A stretch of 5,820 nt of DNA from Betaproteobacteria bacterium (GTDB lineage: Bacteria; Pseudomonadota; Gammaproteobacteria; Burkholderiales; Burkholderiaceae_E). Shown piece after piece: positions 1 to 5,681 of this stretch (position 1 is its first letter; the number at the start of each line of letters is the position of its first letter). Position numbers and translations under genes: made by a program. The notes under the pieces were generated by a model. That model ran no database searches, had not been told where the DNA came from, and was given only the letters and a program-made list of their open reading frames with translations. The stretch covers positions 1 to 5,820 of the forward strand of contig RFPW01000144.1 of NCBI GenBank assembly GCA_009925965.1, read 5' to 3'.

Positions 1-306
1 CTGGCCACCATCGCCCCCTTCTCCTTCTTCGCTGCGTTCGAACAACATTTGTTCACCCACGCAAACCCCGAACAAGGGCCGCGACCGGGCGAACTCCAAC
101 AGGGCATCGAGCAACCCAGCCTGGCGAAGGTGCGCCATACAATCCGGCATCGCGCCCTGCCCAGGGAACACCGCACGGTCTGCGTTGGCTATCGCTGCGG
201 CATCCTGAGCGATCACGACGCGCTGGCGAGGCGCCACATATTCGAGCGCCTTGTAGACCGAGCGCAAATTCCCCATTCCATAATCGATTACGGCAATCGT
301 GCCCAT
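1..306 (-). CDS. hisH: Imidazole glycerol phosphate synthase, glutaminase subunit HisH (N-terminal part, cut by window edge)
   Basis: HisH hydrolyses glutamine and passes the ammonia to HisF, which closes the imidazole ring of imidazole glycerol phosphate in the cytoplasm. I translated 102 codons starting MGTIAVIDYGMGNLRSVYKA. This is the class I glutamine amidotransferase fold seen in HisH: the opening IAVIDYGMGNLRSV block, the oxyanion-region motif FPGQGAMPDCM (residues 47-57), and the nucleophile motif GVCVGEQMLF with catalytic Cys82. The family is about 200-215 residues, so roughly the second half, with the His and Glu of the triad, lies outside the window. ATG at 306-304 is chosen because the conserved N-terminus begins there and no start codon lies in frame between it and the hisB stop. 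Its ribosome binding site is weak. It follows hisB by 35 bases on the same strand. The frame is open to base 1; nothing suggests a broken gene. Confidence 0.95.
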   Translation of the reverse strand, partial: MGTIAVIDYGMGNLRSVYKALEYVAPRQRVVIAQDAAAIANADRAVFPGQGAMPDCMAHLRQAGLLDALLEFARSRPLFGVCVGEQMLFERSEEGEGGDGGQ

Positions 307-341
307 CGGATAACGCGCTCTGTGTTCTTGGGCCGCCGGGG
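307..341 (-). other. hisB-hisH intergenic gap, the longest in the window
   Basis: These 35 bases separate the hisB TAA from the hisH ATG. I see no strong hairpin, T-tract or promoter-like element. The gap is probably just a spacer within a transcript. In several Burkholderiales his operons, as I recall them, a MarC-family membrane protein gene sits at this point; here there is no room for one. Confidence 0.6.
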
Positions 342-929
342 TTACAAACTGCCCTTGGTCGATGGCACGCTGTCGACCGCGCGCGGGTCCAACTCAACGG
401 CCATGCGCAACGCGCGCCCAAATGCCTTGAAGATCGTTTCGCACTGATGGTGGCAGTTAACGCCGCGCAAGTTATCGACGTGCAACGTGACGCCTGCGTG
501 GTTGACAAAGCCGCGGAAGAACTCAATCAGCAGATCCACATCAAAGCTACCCACCGTAGCGCGGGTGAAGGTCACATGCCAATCGAGCCCAGGCCGCCCT
601 GACAGGTCGACCACCACCCGCGACAGCGCTTCGTCCAGCGGCACATAAGCATGGCCATAACGGCGCACGCCCCGCTTATCGCCAACCGCTTGGGCAAAAG
701 CCTGGCCGAGCGTAATCCCGACATCTTCAACGGTGTGATGCGCATCAATCTCGAGATCACCATGGGCCACGATATCGAGATCAATCAAGCCGTGGCGCAC
801 AATCTGATCCAGCATATGGTCCAAAAAAGGGACGCCAGTCGCGAGTGACTTTTGACCAGTACCGTCCAGATTGACGGCCACCCGGATGCGGGTTTCGACG
901 GTGTTGCGGGTGACTTCAGCGGTTCGCAT
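342..929 (-). CDS. hisB: Imidazoleglycerol-phosphate dehydratase HisB (monofunctional)
   Basis: HisB removes water from imidazole glycerol phosphate to give imidazole-acetol phosphate, the substrate of HisC. The protein is 195 residues, the usual length of the dehydratase-only form; it lacks the N-terminal histidinol-phosphatase domain of the enterobacterial bifunctional HisB. The two metal-binding histidine motifs are intact: DAHHTVEDVGITLG with His64, His65 and Glu68, and CHHQCETIFKAFGRAL with His160, His161 and Glu164. FLDHML (His38) and RHGLIDLD (His46) are also conserved, and the protein ends with the family-typical VPSTKG. ATG at 929-927 is chosen because homologues begin MRTAEVTRNT; an in-frame start at 1034 would add 35 residues unlike the family, read from DNA that encodes HisC. 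The chosen start lies inside hisC, overlapping it by 14 bases, with GAGAG eight bases upstream, so translation is probably coupled to hisC. Confidence 0.97.
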   Translation of the reverse strand: MRTAEVTRNTVETRIRVAVNLDGTGQKSLATGVPFLDHMLDQIVRHGLIDLDIVAHGDLEIDAHHTVEDVGITLGQAFAQAVGDKRGVRRYGHAYVPLDEALSRVVVDLSGRPGLDWHVTFTRATVGSFDVDLLIEFFRGFVNHAGVTLHVDNLRGVNCHHQCETIFKAFGRALRMAVELDPRAVDSVPSTKGSL

Positions 930-2019
930 GTGTATGACTCTCGCGCAGCGCGTGGAGAAAAACGGCATTTTCTTCGGCCGTGCCGACGGTGACGCGCAAA
1001 CAACCCGACAGCAAGGGGTGGGCGCGCGAGACATCCTTGATCAGTACGCCGCGCGCGCGCAACGCCTCCATCGTACTCGCCGGCGTGTGGTCTGGCAGCG
1101 CGACCCGGAAGAGCAGAAAATTGGCCTCCGAAGGAAAAACCTGCTGGACCCCAGGGACGACGCTGAGGGCGCTGGCCAGCGCCGCCCGGTCCGAACGGAT
1201 GCGGGCGGCCTGTGCGTCGAGTACCTCACCGGCCTGCTCGAGCACCCAGTGGGCTGCCGCTTCGGTCAACACGTTGATGTTGTAGGGGGGGCGAACCTTG
1301 TCGAGTTCCGCCAACACCTCGGGGCGACCCGCCACGTATCCGAGGCGCACGCCTGCCAGGCCGAGCTTTGAGAGCGTCTGCATGACCAGTAGGTTGGGAA
1401 AGTCCACCAGGCGCGGCATCCATGAGTGCGTCGTGAAGGGCCGATAGGCCTCGTCGAGCACGACGAACCCAGCCCCCGCCTCTTGGGCGACGCGCAATAC
1501 GGTCTCGATCGCTCGCGCATCAAACGTATTACCGGTGGGATTGTTGGGATAAGCCAGCCAGATCAATGCAGGACACTCACGCCGAATGGTGCGGCAAAGG
1601 GCATCCAGGTCGAGAGCGAAATCGTCCTGCAGGGGGACCCCCACAAATCGACACCCAGCGAGCCGCGCCGAAACGTCGTACATCACGAAACCCGGCACTG
1701 GCGCCACGATGACCGCGCCAGGACGGGCGACGGCGCTCGACAGCATGGCGATAATCTCGTCCGAACCATTCCCCAGAAGCAACTCAAAATCGGCTGGCAT
1801 GCCAGCGCGTCGGGCGAGTTGGGCTTTGAGTCCGGCCTGACCCGGCAAGGGGTAGCGGTTAAGCGCCACCTGTGCGAGGCACTCGACGAACTGCTCCCGT
1901 AATCCCAGCGGCAGGCTTGCCGGCAACGGATAGGGATTCTCCATGGCATCGAGTTTGACCAGACCCGCTGAAGCCGCCACCACATAACTGGGTTGCGAGC
2001 GAATCTCAGCCCGAAACAC
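916..2019 (-). other. hisC: HisC domain of the fusion (histidinol-phosphate aminotransferase)
   Basis: HisC transfers an amino group from glutamate to imidazole-acetol phosphate, using pyridoxal phosphate (PLP), to give L-histidinol phosphate. It is a class I/II aminotransferase. Numbered in the fusion, the Schiff-base lysine is Lys675 in QTLSKLGLAG. Cofactor contacts are the LLLGNGSDEII block (538-547), Asn616 in YPNNPTG, Asp646 in VLDEAYRPF and Arg682 in GVRLGY. Arg799 in CLRVTVG is the expected substrate-carboxylate or phosphate-side arginine. KLDAMENPYPLP (479-490) and DKVRPPYNINVLT (697-709) are typical of betaproteobacterial HisC. Counting back from Lys675 against E. coli HisC places the family's residue 1 near 462. 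If it is also translated separately, the best start is GTG at 2019-2017, giving 367 residues, but no ribosome binding site is visible before it. The his-operon context argues against an aromatic aminotransferase. Confidence 0.93.
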
Positions 2020-3390
2020 ATGCAGCGGGACACGCAGATGAGCATGCAGCGGAGTCGTGGATTCGGCGCGGGCGGTGGCGCAACTCTCAGTCGCCTGCGA
2101 CTCCAGTCGCAAGGTCGCGCTGCGGGCATGGGCGGCCAGGCCTTCGCCCTCGGCGAGCGTCGCGGCGATCGGCCCAAGCGTTTGTGCACCAGCGGCCGAG
2201 ATCGCAATCAGGCTGGAGCGCTTCTGAAAGTCATAGACGCCCAGCGGCGAAGAAAAACGCGCAGTCCGCATTGTGGGCAATACGTGATTAGGCCCCGCGC
2301 AGTAGTCCCCTAAAGACTCTGAAGACCAGGGCCCCAGGAAAAGCGCCCCCGCATGGCGAATCTGCTCCGACCAAACCCAAGGATCGGCCACGACCAGTTC
2401 GAGATGCTCCGCCGCAATCCGATTGGCAATCTGGCAGGCTTCCTGCAGATCTCGAACAAGCACCAGAACGCCGCGGTCGGCCAATGAACGTTCGATCGTT
2501 GCGCGCCGCGGCATGGTGGGCAACAGACGCTCGATGGCCTGCGTAACCGCCTCAAGATACTCGGGGTCAGGAGTCAGCAAGATGGATTGGGCCAGTTCGT
2601 CATGCTCGGCCTGCGAGAACAGATCCATCGCAATCCAGTCCGCTGGAGCGCTGCCATCCGAAATGACCAAAATCTCGCTTGGGCCGGCAATCATGTCGAT
2701 ACCAACCGAACCAAAGACCCGCCGCTTGGCTTCGGCCACATAAGCATTACCGGGCCCGACGATCTTGTCGACCCGCGGAACGGTGGCTGTCCCCCAAGCC
2801 AACGCGCCGATCGCCTGCGCGCCGCCAATCGTGAAGACCCGATCCACGCCAGCGATCGCGGCCGCCGCAAGAACCATCGGATTGCGCACACCGTCCGGGG
2901 TTGGCACCACCATGATCAGCTCTGCAACACCGGCGACTTTGGCCGGTATCGCGTTCATCAGCACCGAGGACGGGTAGGCTGCCTTGCCGCCCGGGACGTA
3001 GAGACCGACCCGATCAAGTGGGGTGATCTTTTGACCCAATCGAGTCCCGTCGGATTCTTCAATCACCCAGGTCGTGGCCAATTGGTGACGGTGATACCGA
3101 TGGATCCGATCCGCCGCCGCCTCGAGCGCCTCGCGCTGGGTCCGATCGAGCGTGTCGACTGCCGTGCGCAGTTCCTGCGGACTCAGCTCGAGTGCGGCCG
3201 CGTCACCAAGATCAAGCCGATCAAAACGTCGCGTGTACTCCAGCAACGCCGCGTCGCCGCGCCCGCGCACATCCGCCAGAATCGCGGCAACGGTCTGCTC
3301 GATCGCGGCGTCGGCCGAAGGCTCATACGCAAGCCGTGCGGCCAGTTGGGCGTCGAAATCCGCCGACCGGGAGTCAAGTCGCAAAATCAA
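916..3390 (-). CDS. hisD-hisC: HisD-HisC fusion: histidinol dehydrogenase joined to histidinol-phosphate aminotransferase
   Basis: One uninterrupted frame of 824 residues encodes a complete HisD (about residues 1-436) followed by a complete HisC (about 458-824). A linker of some 20 residues joins them. In most bacteria these are two adjacent genes. The start is TTG at 3390-3388, because homology to HisD begins here, GAGG lies seven bases upstream, and the codon forms a TTGA overlap with the hisG stop. The fused steps are not consecutive: HisC makes histidinol phosphate, a separate phosphatase must act, and only then does HisD oxidise histidinol to histidine. The domain order is therefore explained more simply by loss of a gene boundary than by direct channelling. 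A sequencing or assembly indel near the junction is the main alternative. Confidence is high for the two enzymes and moderate that they are made as a single chain. Confidence 0.85.
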   Translation of the reverse strand: MILRLDSRSADFDAQLAARLAYEPSADAAIEQTVAAILADVRGRGDAALLEYTRRFDRLDLGDAAALELSPQELRTAVDTLDRTQREALEAAADRIHRYHRHQLATTWVIEESDGTRLGQKITPLDRVGLYVPGGKAAYPSSVLMNAIPAKVAGVAELIMVVPTPDGVRNPMVLAAAAIAGVDRVFTIGGAQAIGALAWGTATVPRVDKIVGPGNAYVAEAKRRVFGSVGIDMIAGPSEILVISDGSAPADWIAMDLFSQAEHDELAQSILLTPDPEYLEAVTQAIERLLPTMPRRATIERSLADRGVLVLVRDLQEACQIANRIAAEHLELVVADPWVWSEQIRHAGALFLGPWSSESLGDYCAGPNHVLPTMRTARFSSPLGVYDFQKRSSLIAISAAGAQTLGPIAATLAEGEGLAAHARSATLRLESQATESCATARAESTTPLHAHLRVPLHVFRAEIRSQPSYVVAASAGLVKLDAMENPYPLPASLPLGLREQFVECLAQVALNRYPLPGQAGLKAQLARRAGMPADFELLLGNGSDEIIAMLSSAVARPGAVIVAPVPGFVMYDVSARLAGCRFVGVPLQDDFALDLDALCRTIRRECPALIWLAYPNNPTGNTFDARAIETVLRVAQEAGAGFVVLDEAYRPFTTHSWMPRLVDFPNLLVMQTLSKLGLAGVRLGYVAGRPEVLAELDKVRPPYNINVLTEAAAHWVLEQAGEVLDAQAARIRSDRAALASALSVVPGVQQVFPSEANFLLFRVALPDHTPASTMEALRARGVLIKDVSRAHPLLSGCLRVTVGTAEENAVFLHALRESHTHANR
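938..942 (-). promoter_or_regulatory. Likely ribosome binding site of hisB
   Basis: GAGAG on the minus strand sits eight bases before the ATG at 929-927 and lies inside the last codons of hisC. It supports the short HisB start over the longer in-frame alternative at 1034. Confidence 0.5.
2020..2100 (-). other. Linker between the HisD and HisC domains
   Basis: Residues 431-457 follow the last conserved HisD segment and precede HisC homology. The stretch is rich in Ala, Thr, Ser and His, with no recognisable motif and no stop codon in frame. In another frame of the same strand, a TGA lies at 2089-2087, close to where HisD proteins usually end. No purine-rich ribosome binding site precedes the candidate hisC start at 2019. 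Confidence 0.7.
2101..3390 (-). other. hisD: HisD domain of the fusion (histidinol dehydrogenase)
   Basis: HisD is a zinc enzyme that oxidises L-histidinol to L-histidine in two NAD-dependent steps, the last of the pathway. By analogy with E. coli HisD, the zinc ligands are Gln260 and His263 (in FSQAEHDE), Asp362 (in GDYCAGPNHVLPT) and His421 (in HARSA). The catalytic pair is Glu328-His329 (in AAEHLELVV). Other family blocks are GLYVPGGKAAYPSSVLMN (129-146), VDKIVGPGNAYVAEAKR (207-223) and IDMIAGPSEILV (231-242). Nothing needed for activity appears missing. E. coli HisD ends about 15 residues after its last zinc ligand, which would place the natural end here near residue 436, but the frame continues into HisC. 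Confidence 0.95.
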
Positions 3391-4058
3391 AATCTGGCCT
3401 CATGATCGCGCCGGGCGACTGCGGCCGCGAGTCGCCGAAGTAAGGGCTCAAGCACCGCAGACCGGGTTTTCATCGAGGCCTGGTTGACGATCAGACGCGA
3501 CGACACCTCGCCGATCTGCTCGACTTCGACCAGTTGATTGGCACGCAGGGTGTTGCCGGTGGAAACCAGATCGACGATGGCGTCGGCAAGACCGACCAGA
3601 GGTGCGAGCTCCATCGATCCGTACAGCTTGACCAGCTCGACGTGGACCCCCTTGCGGGCGAAGTGCTCACGGGCGATTGCAGTGAACTTGGTCGCGACCC
3701 GCAGGCGCGACCCACGACGGATGGCTTGCTCGTAATCAAAACCCACCCGCGCCGCAACGCTCATCCGGCAACGGCCAATGCCCAGGTCAATCGGCTGGTA
3801 CAACGCGTGGTCACCAGCCTGCGCGAGGTGCTCATCGAGCACGTCACTGCCCGCCACGCCAAAATCCGCGGCGCCGTATTGAACATACGTTGGCACGTCG
3901 GTGGCACGCACAATGATCAGGCGCAATCCTGGATCACCGGTCGGGATGATGAGTTTGCGCGAACTGTCAGCGTCCGCAGCCACCTCGATCCCCGCGGCCA
4001 CCAGCAAAGGAACCGTATCCGCAAAAATGCGCCCCTTGGAGAGCGCGAGAGTGAGCAT
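3387..4058 (-). CDS. hisG: ATP phosphoribosyltransferase catalytic subunit HisG, short form
   Basis: HisG joins ATP and PRPP to give phosphoribosyl-ATP, the first and feedback-controlled step of histidine synthesis. The 223-residue protein is the short form: it opens MLTLALSKGRIFADTVPLL, carries YGAADFGVAGSDVL (61-74), DLGIGRCRMSVA (91-102) and LYGSMELAPLVGLADA (145-160), and has the PRPP-binding loop DAIVDLVSTGNTL (159-171). It lacks the C-terminal regulatory domain of the roughly 300-residue long form. Short HisG works in complex with HisZ, which supplies histidine feedback and is not in this window. ATG at 4058-4056 is chosen because the conserved N-terminus begins there. An in-frame TTG at 4088-4086 would add ten unconserved residues and overlap murA by 17 bases; the G-rich run just before it could act as a ribosome binding site, so the exact start is uncertain. 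The stop overlaps the hisD start by four bases. Confidence 0.96.
   Translation of the reverse strand: MLTLALSKGRIFADTVPLLVAAGIEVAADADSSRKLIIPTGDPGLRLIIVRATDVPTYVQYGAADFGVAGSDVLDEHLAQAGDHALYQPIDLGIGRCRMSVAARVGFDYEQAIRRGSRLRVATKFTAIAREHFARKGVHVELVKLYGSMELAPLVGLADAIVDLVSTGNTLRANQLVEVEQIGEVSSRLIVNQASMKTRSAVLEPLLRRLAAAVARRDHEARF
3398..3401 (-). promoter_or_regulatory. Ribosome binding site selecting the TTG start of hisD
   Basis: GAGG on the minus strand, inside the last codons of hisG, is seven bases before the TTG at 3390-3388. The in-frame TTG two codons later (3384-3382) would leave a longer spacing. An ATG at 3403-3401 is out of frame with HisD, so it cannot be the start. Confidence 0.65.
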
Positions 4059-4071
4059 CGCAGGCTGGCGG

Positions 4072-5367
4072 TCAGGCAAGTCGTTCAATCTGAGCCCCCA
4101 GCGCCGTCAATTTTTGTTCCATGCGCTCGTATCCGCGATCCAGGTGGTAAACGCGATCAATCGTCGTCTCACCTTGCGCCACGAGCGCGGCAATCACAAG
4201 CCCTGCAGAGGCGCGCAAATCGGTCGCCATGACGTTCGCACCAGACAGGGCGGCAACACCGCGCACGACGGCGGTCGAACCATCAATCGCAATATCGGCG
4301 CCCAGACGTTTAAGCTCCTGCACGTGCATGAACCGGTTTTCGAAAATGGTTTCGACGATCAATCCGGCCCCGTCGGCGATGGTATTCAAGGCCATGAACT
4401 GCGCTTGCATATCGGTGGCAAACCCGGGGTAAGGGGCTGTGCGCAAGTCCACTGCGCGCGGTCGCCGGTTCATGACGATGCGGATGCTGTCGGCGTCGCA
4501 TTGCAGGTCACAGCCCGCCTCCCGCAATTTCTCGAGCGTTGAATCGAGCGTTTGCGCCGCGGTTCCGGTGAGGCGGACATCGCCCCCCGTCGCTGCCACC
4601 GCGCAGAGAAAAGTCCCTGTTTCGATTCGATCAGGCATGACGCGATGGGTCGCACCCTGAAGACGTTCAACGCCCTGGATCACCAGGCGATCGGTCCCTG
4701 CACCCTCGATCTGGGCCCCCATGGCCCGCAGACACAGCGCCAGATCGACGACTTCGGGCTCGCGGGCGGCGTTCTCGAGGATGGTTTCACCTTCGGCCAA
4801 GCAGGCGGCCATCATCAGGTTTTCGGTTCCGGTCACGGTGACCATGTCGGTCACGATCTTGGCCCCGCGCAAACGTGGGGTACCGCCCATGACGCTACCC
4901 GAGCGACGCGGCACGCTCGCTACGATGTCGCCATGTTCGATGACGATATCGGCCCCCATCGCCTGTAGCCCTTTGATGTGCTGGTCGACTGGGCGTTGGC
5001 CGATTGCACAGCCCCCCGGCAACGCGACCCGTGCCCGGCCGAACCGGGCGACCAGCGGTCCTAACACCAGAATGGACGCCCGCATGGTTCGAACCAGTTC
5101 GTAGGGCGCAATCGGATCAATGTTGTCGGGTGTGACCAAAACAAGGCGCTGGGAAACCGCGCCGTCTTCGGTTCGAACCTGAGCCCCCATACGCTCGAGC
5201 AATCGCCGCGTCGTGACCACATCTCGCAAACGGGGAACGTGATCCACCGTCAGGGGCTCGGCAGTCAAAAGACTGGCACACAGGATCGGCAATGCCGCAT
5301 TCTTTGCGCCGGAGACTGGAATTTCACCTGCAAGCGGTCGACCGCCCGATATTCGCAGCCGGTCCAC
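4072..5367 (-). CDS. murA: UDP-N-acetylglucosamine 1-carboxyvinyltransferase MurA
   Basis: MurA transfers enolpyruvate from PEP to UDP-GlcNAc, the first committed step of peptidoglycan synthesis in the cytoplasm, and is the fosfomycin target. From GTG at 5367-5365 the protein has 431 residues. Visible active-site elements are SGAKNAALPIL with Lys22 and Asn23, LPGGCAIGQRPVD with the PEP-binding Cys120, TDMQAQFMALN with Asp319, ENRFMHVQEL with Arg345, and MATDLRASAGL with Arg385. The catalytic residue is Cys, not the Asp found in naturally fosfomycin-resistant forms. The GTG is chosen because the family begins with MDKLRI-GGR-L-GEI and this protein reads VDRLRISGGRPLAGEI. An in-frame start at 5442 would add 25 Gly/Ala/Ser-rich residues from DNA that encodes BolA. 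The GTG follows the bolA stop by two bases, suggesting translational coupling. At 431 residues it is about 12 longer than E. coli MurA, part of this being a short insertion near residues 152-164. Confidence 0.97.
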   Translation of the reverse strand: MDRLRISGGRPLAGEIPVSGAKNAALPILCASLLTAEPLTVDHVPRLRDVVTTRRLLERMGAQVRTEDGAVSQRLVLVTPDNIDPIAPYELVRTMRASILVLGPLVARFGRARVALPGGCAIGQRPVDQHIKGLQAMGADIVIEHGDIVASVPRRSGSVMGGTPRLRGAKIVTDMVTVTGTENLMMAACLAEGETILENAAREPEVVDLALCLRAMGAQIEGAGTDRLVIQGVERLQGATHRVMPDRIETGTFLCAVAATGGDVRLTGTAAQTLDSTLEKLREAGCDLQCDADSIRIVMNRRPRAVDLRTAPYPGFATDMQAQFMALNTIADGAGLIVETIFENRFMHVQELKRLGADIAIDGSTAVVRGVAALSGANVMATDLRASAGLVIAALVAQGETTIDRVYHLDRGYERMEQKLTALGAQIERLA

Positions 5368-5369
5368 GC

Positions 5370-5666
5370 TCAGTGAGATCCGGTCCGGCGCGCCTGTACT
5401 GTGCCGTCCTGCGGCGCCGCTATTCCCTGCTCCGCATCCCATTCGGCGGGCGTCAGGGTACGCATCGACAAGGCGTGAACGGTCTCGCGCATACGGTCGC
5501 CTAGCACCGCATAAACGCTCTGGTGGCGCTTGATCGAACGCAGCCCTTCAAAGTGCGTCGAGACGATCACTGCCTGAAAATGGCGTCCGTCACCTTCAAC
5601 CTGAAGATGGCTGCAATCGAGCCCCGCAGCAATCCATTGCGCCACAAGATCTGGGGTGGGATTCAT
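5370..5666 (-). CDS. BolA/IbaG-family protein
   Basis: A 98-residue small protein of the BolA family. The core reads GDGRHFQAVIVSTHFEGL (25-42), then RHQSVYAVLGDRM (47-59) and HALSMRTLTPAEW (64-76). The GDG-HF block, the HQ-VY segment and the final HALS-TPAEW are the hallmarks. BolA proteins are known to pair with monothiol glutaredoxins around an iron-sulfur cluster; His48 or His64 are candidate ligands by analogy. IbaG, the family member upstream of murA in E. coli, is the closest contextual match, but I do not assign a symbol firmly. ATG at 5666-5664 follows GAGGAA by nine bases. About 22 residues follow the usual TPAEW end (DAEQG to GSH) and look unconserved. It sits 13 bases after an ABC permease gene and two bases before murA. 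Confidence 0.93.
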   Translation of the reverse strand: MNPTPDLVAQWIAAGLDCSHLQVEGDGRHFQAVIVSTHFEGLRSIKRHQSVYAVLGDRMRETVHALSMRTLTPAEWDAEQGIAAPQDGTVQARRTGSH

Positions 5667-5675
5667 TGGCCAATA

Positions 5676-5681
5676 TTCCTC
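5676..5681 (-). promoter_or_regulatory. Ribosome binding site of the bolA-family gene
   Basis: GAGGAA on the minus strand lies nine bases before the ATG and overlaps the TGA stop of the upstream permease gene. It is the strongest such site in the window and suggests continuous translation from the permease gene into bolA. Confidence 0.7.

Noticed and set aside
307..341. Terminator between hisB and hisH
   Set aside because: The GC-rich bases do not form a convincing stem and no T-tract follows on the minus strand.
53..526. Minus-strand open frame of 157 codons across the hisB-hisH boundary
   Set aside because: It is the wrong frame of both genes; the correct HisH frame starts at 306 and runs off the window edge.
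823..828. Six-A run in hisB as a possible slippage site
   Set aside because: The conserved VPFLDHML reads through it without change and no alternative product is plausible.
930..1034. Longer N-terminus for HisB starting at 1034
   Set aside because: The added 35 residues are read from an alternative frame of conserved HisC sequence and do not resemble HisB.
1285..1291. Seven-G run in hisC as a possible frameshift site
   Set aside because: The frame on both sides reads conserved HisC (DKVRPPYNINVLT), so the run simply encodes two prolines and is intact.
1683..2207. Minus-strand open frame of 174 codons across the HisD-HisC junction
   Set aside because: An out-of-frame shadow rich in Arg and Trp with no homology. 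It does not carry an alternative HisD or HisC end.
2587..3405. Plus-strand open frame of 272 codons opposite hisD
   Set aside because: It lies wholly antisense to the strongly conserved HisD coding region, has no recognisable motif, and its composition is that of a GC-rich reverse-complement shadow.
3534..4232. Plus-strand open frame of 232 codons opposite hisG and the murA end
   Set aside because: It is antisense across two well-supported genes, without a recognisable domain or a clear ribosome binding site.
3901..4542. Plus-strand open frame of 213 codons opposite murA
   Set aside because: Antisense shadow of conserved MurA and HisG sequence; no domain recognised.
5667..5679. AT-rich gap before bolA as a promoter
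   Set aside because: Only 13 bases separate the genes, and the AT-rich stretch is better explained by the ribosome binding site and the permease stop.
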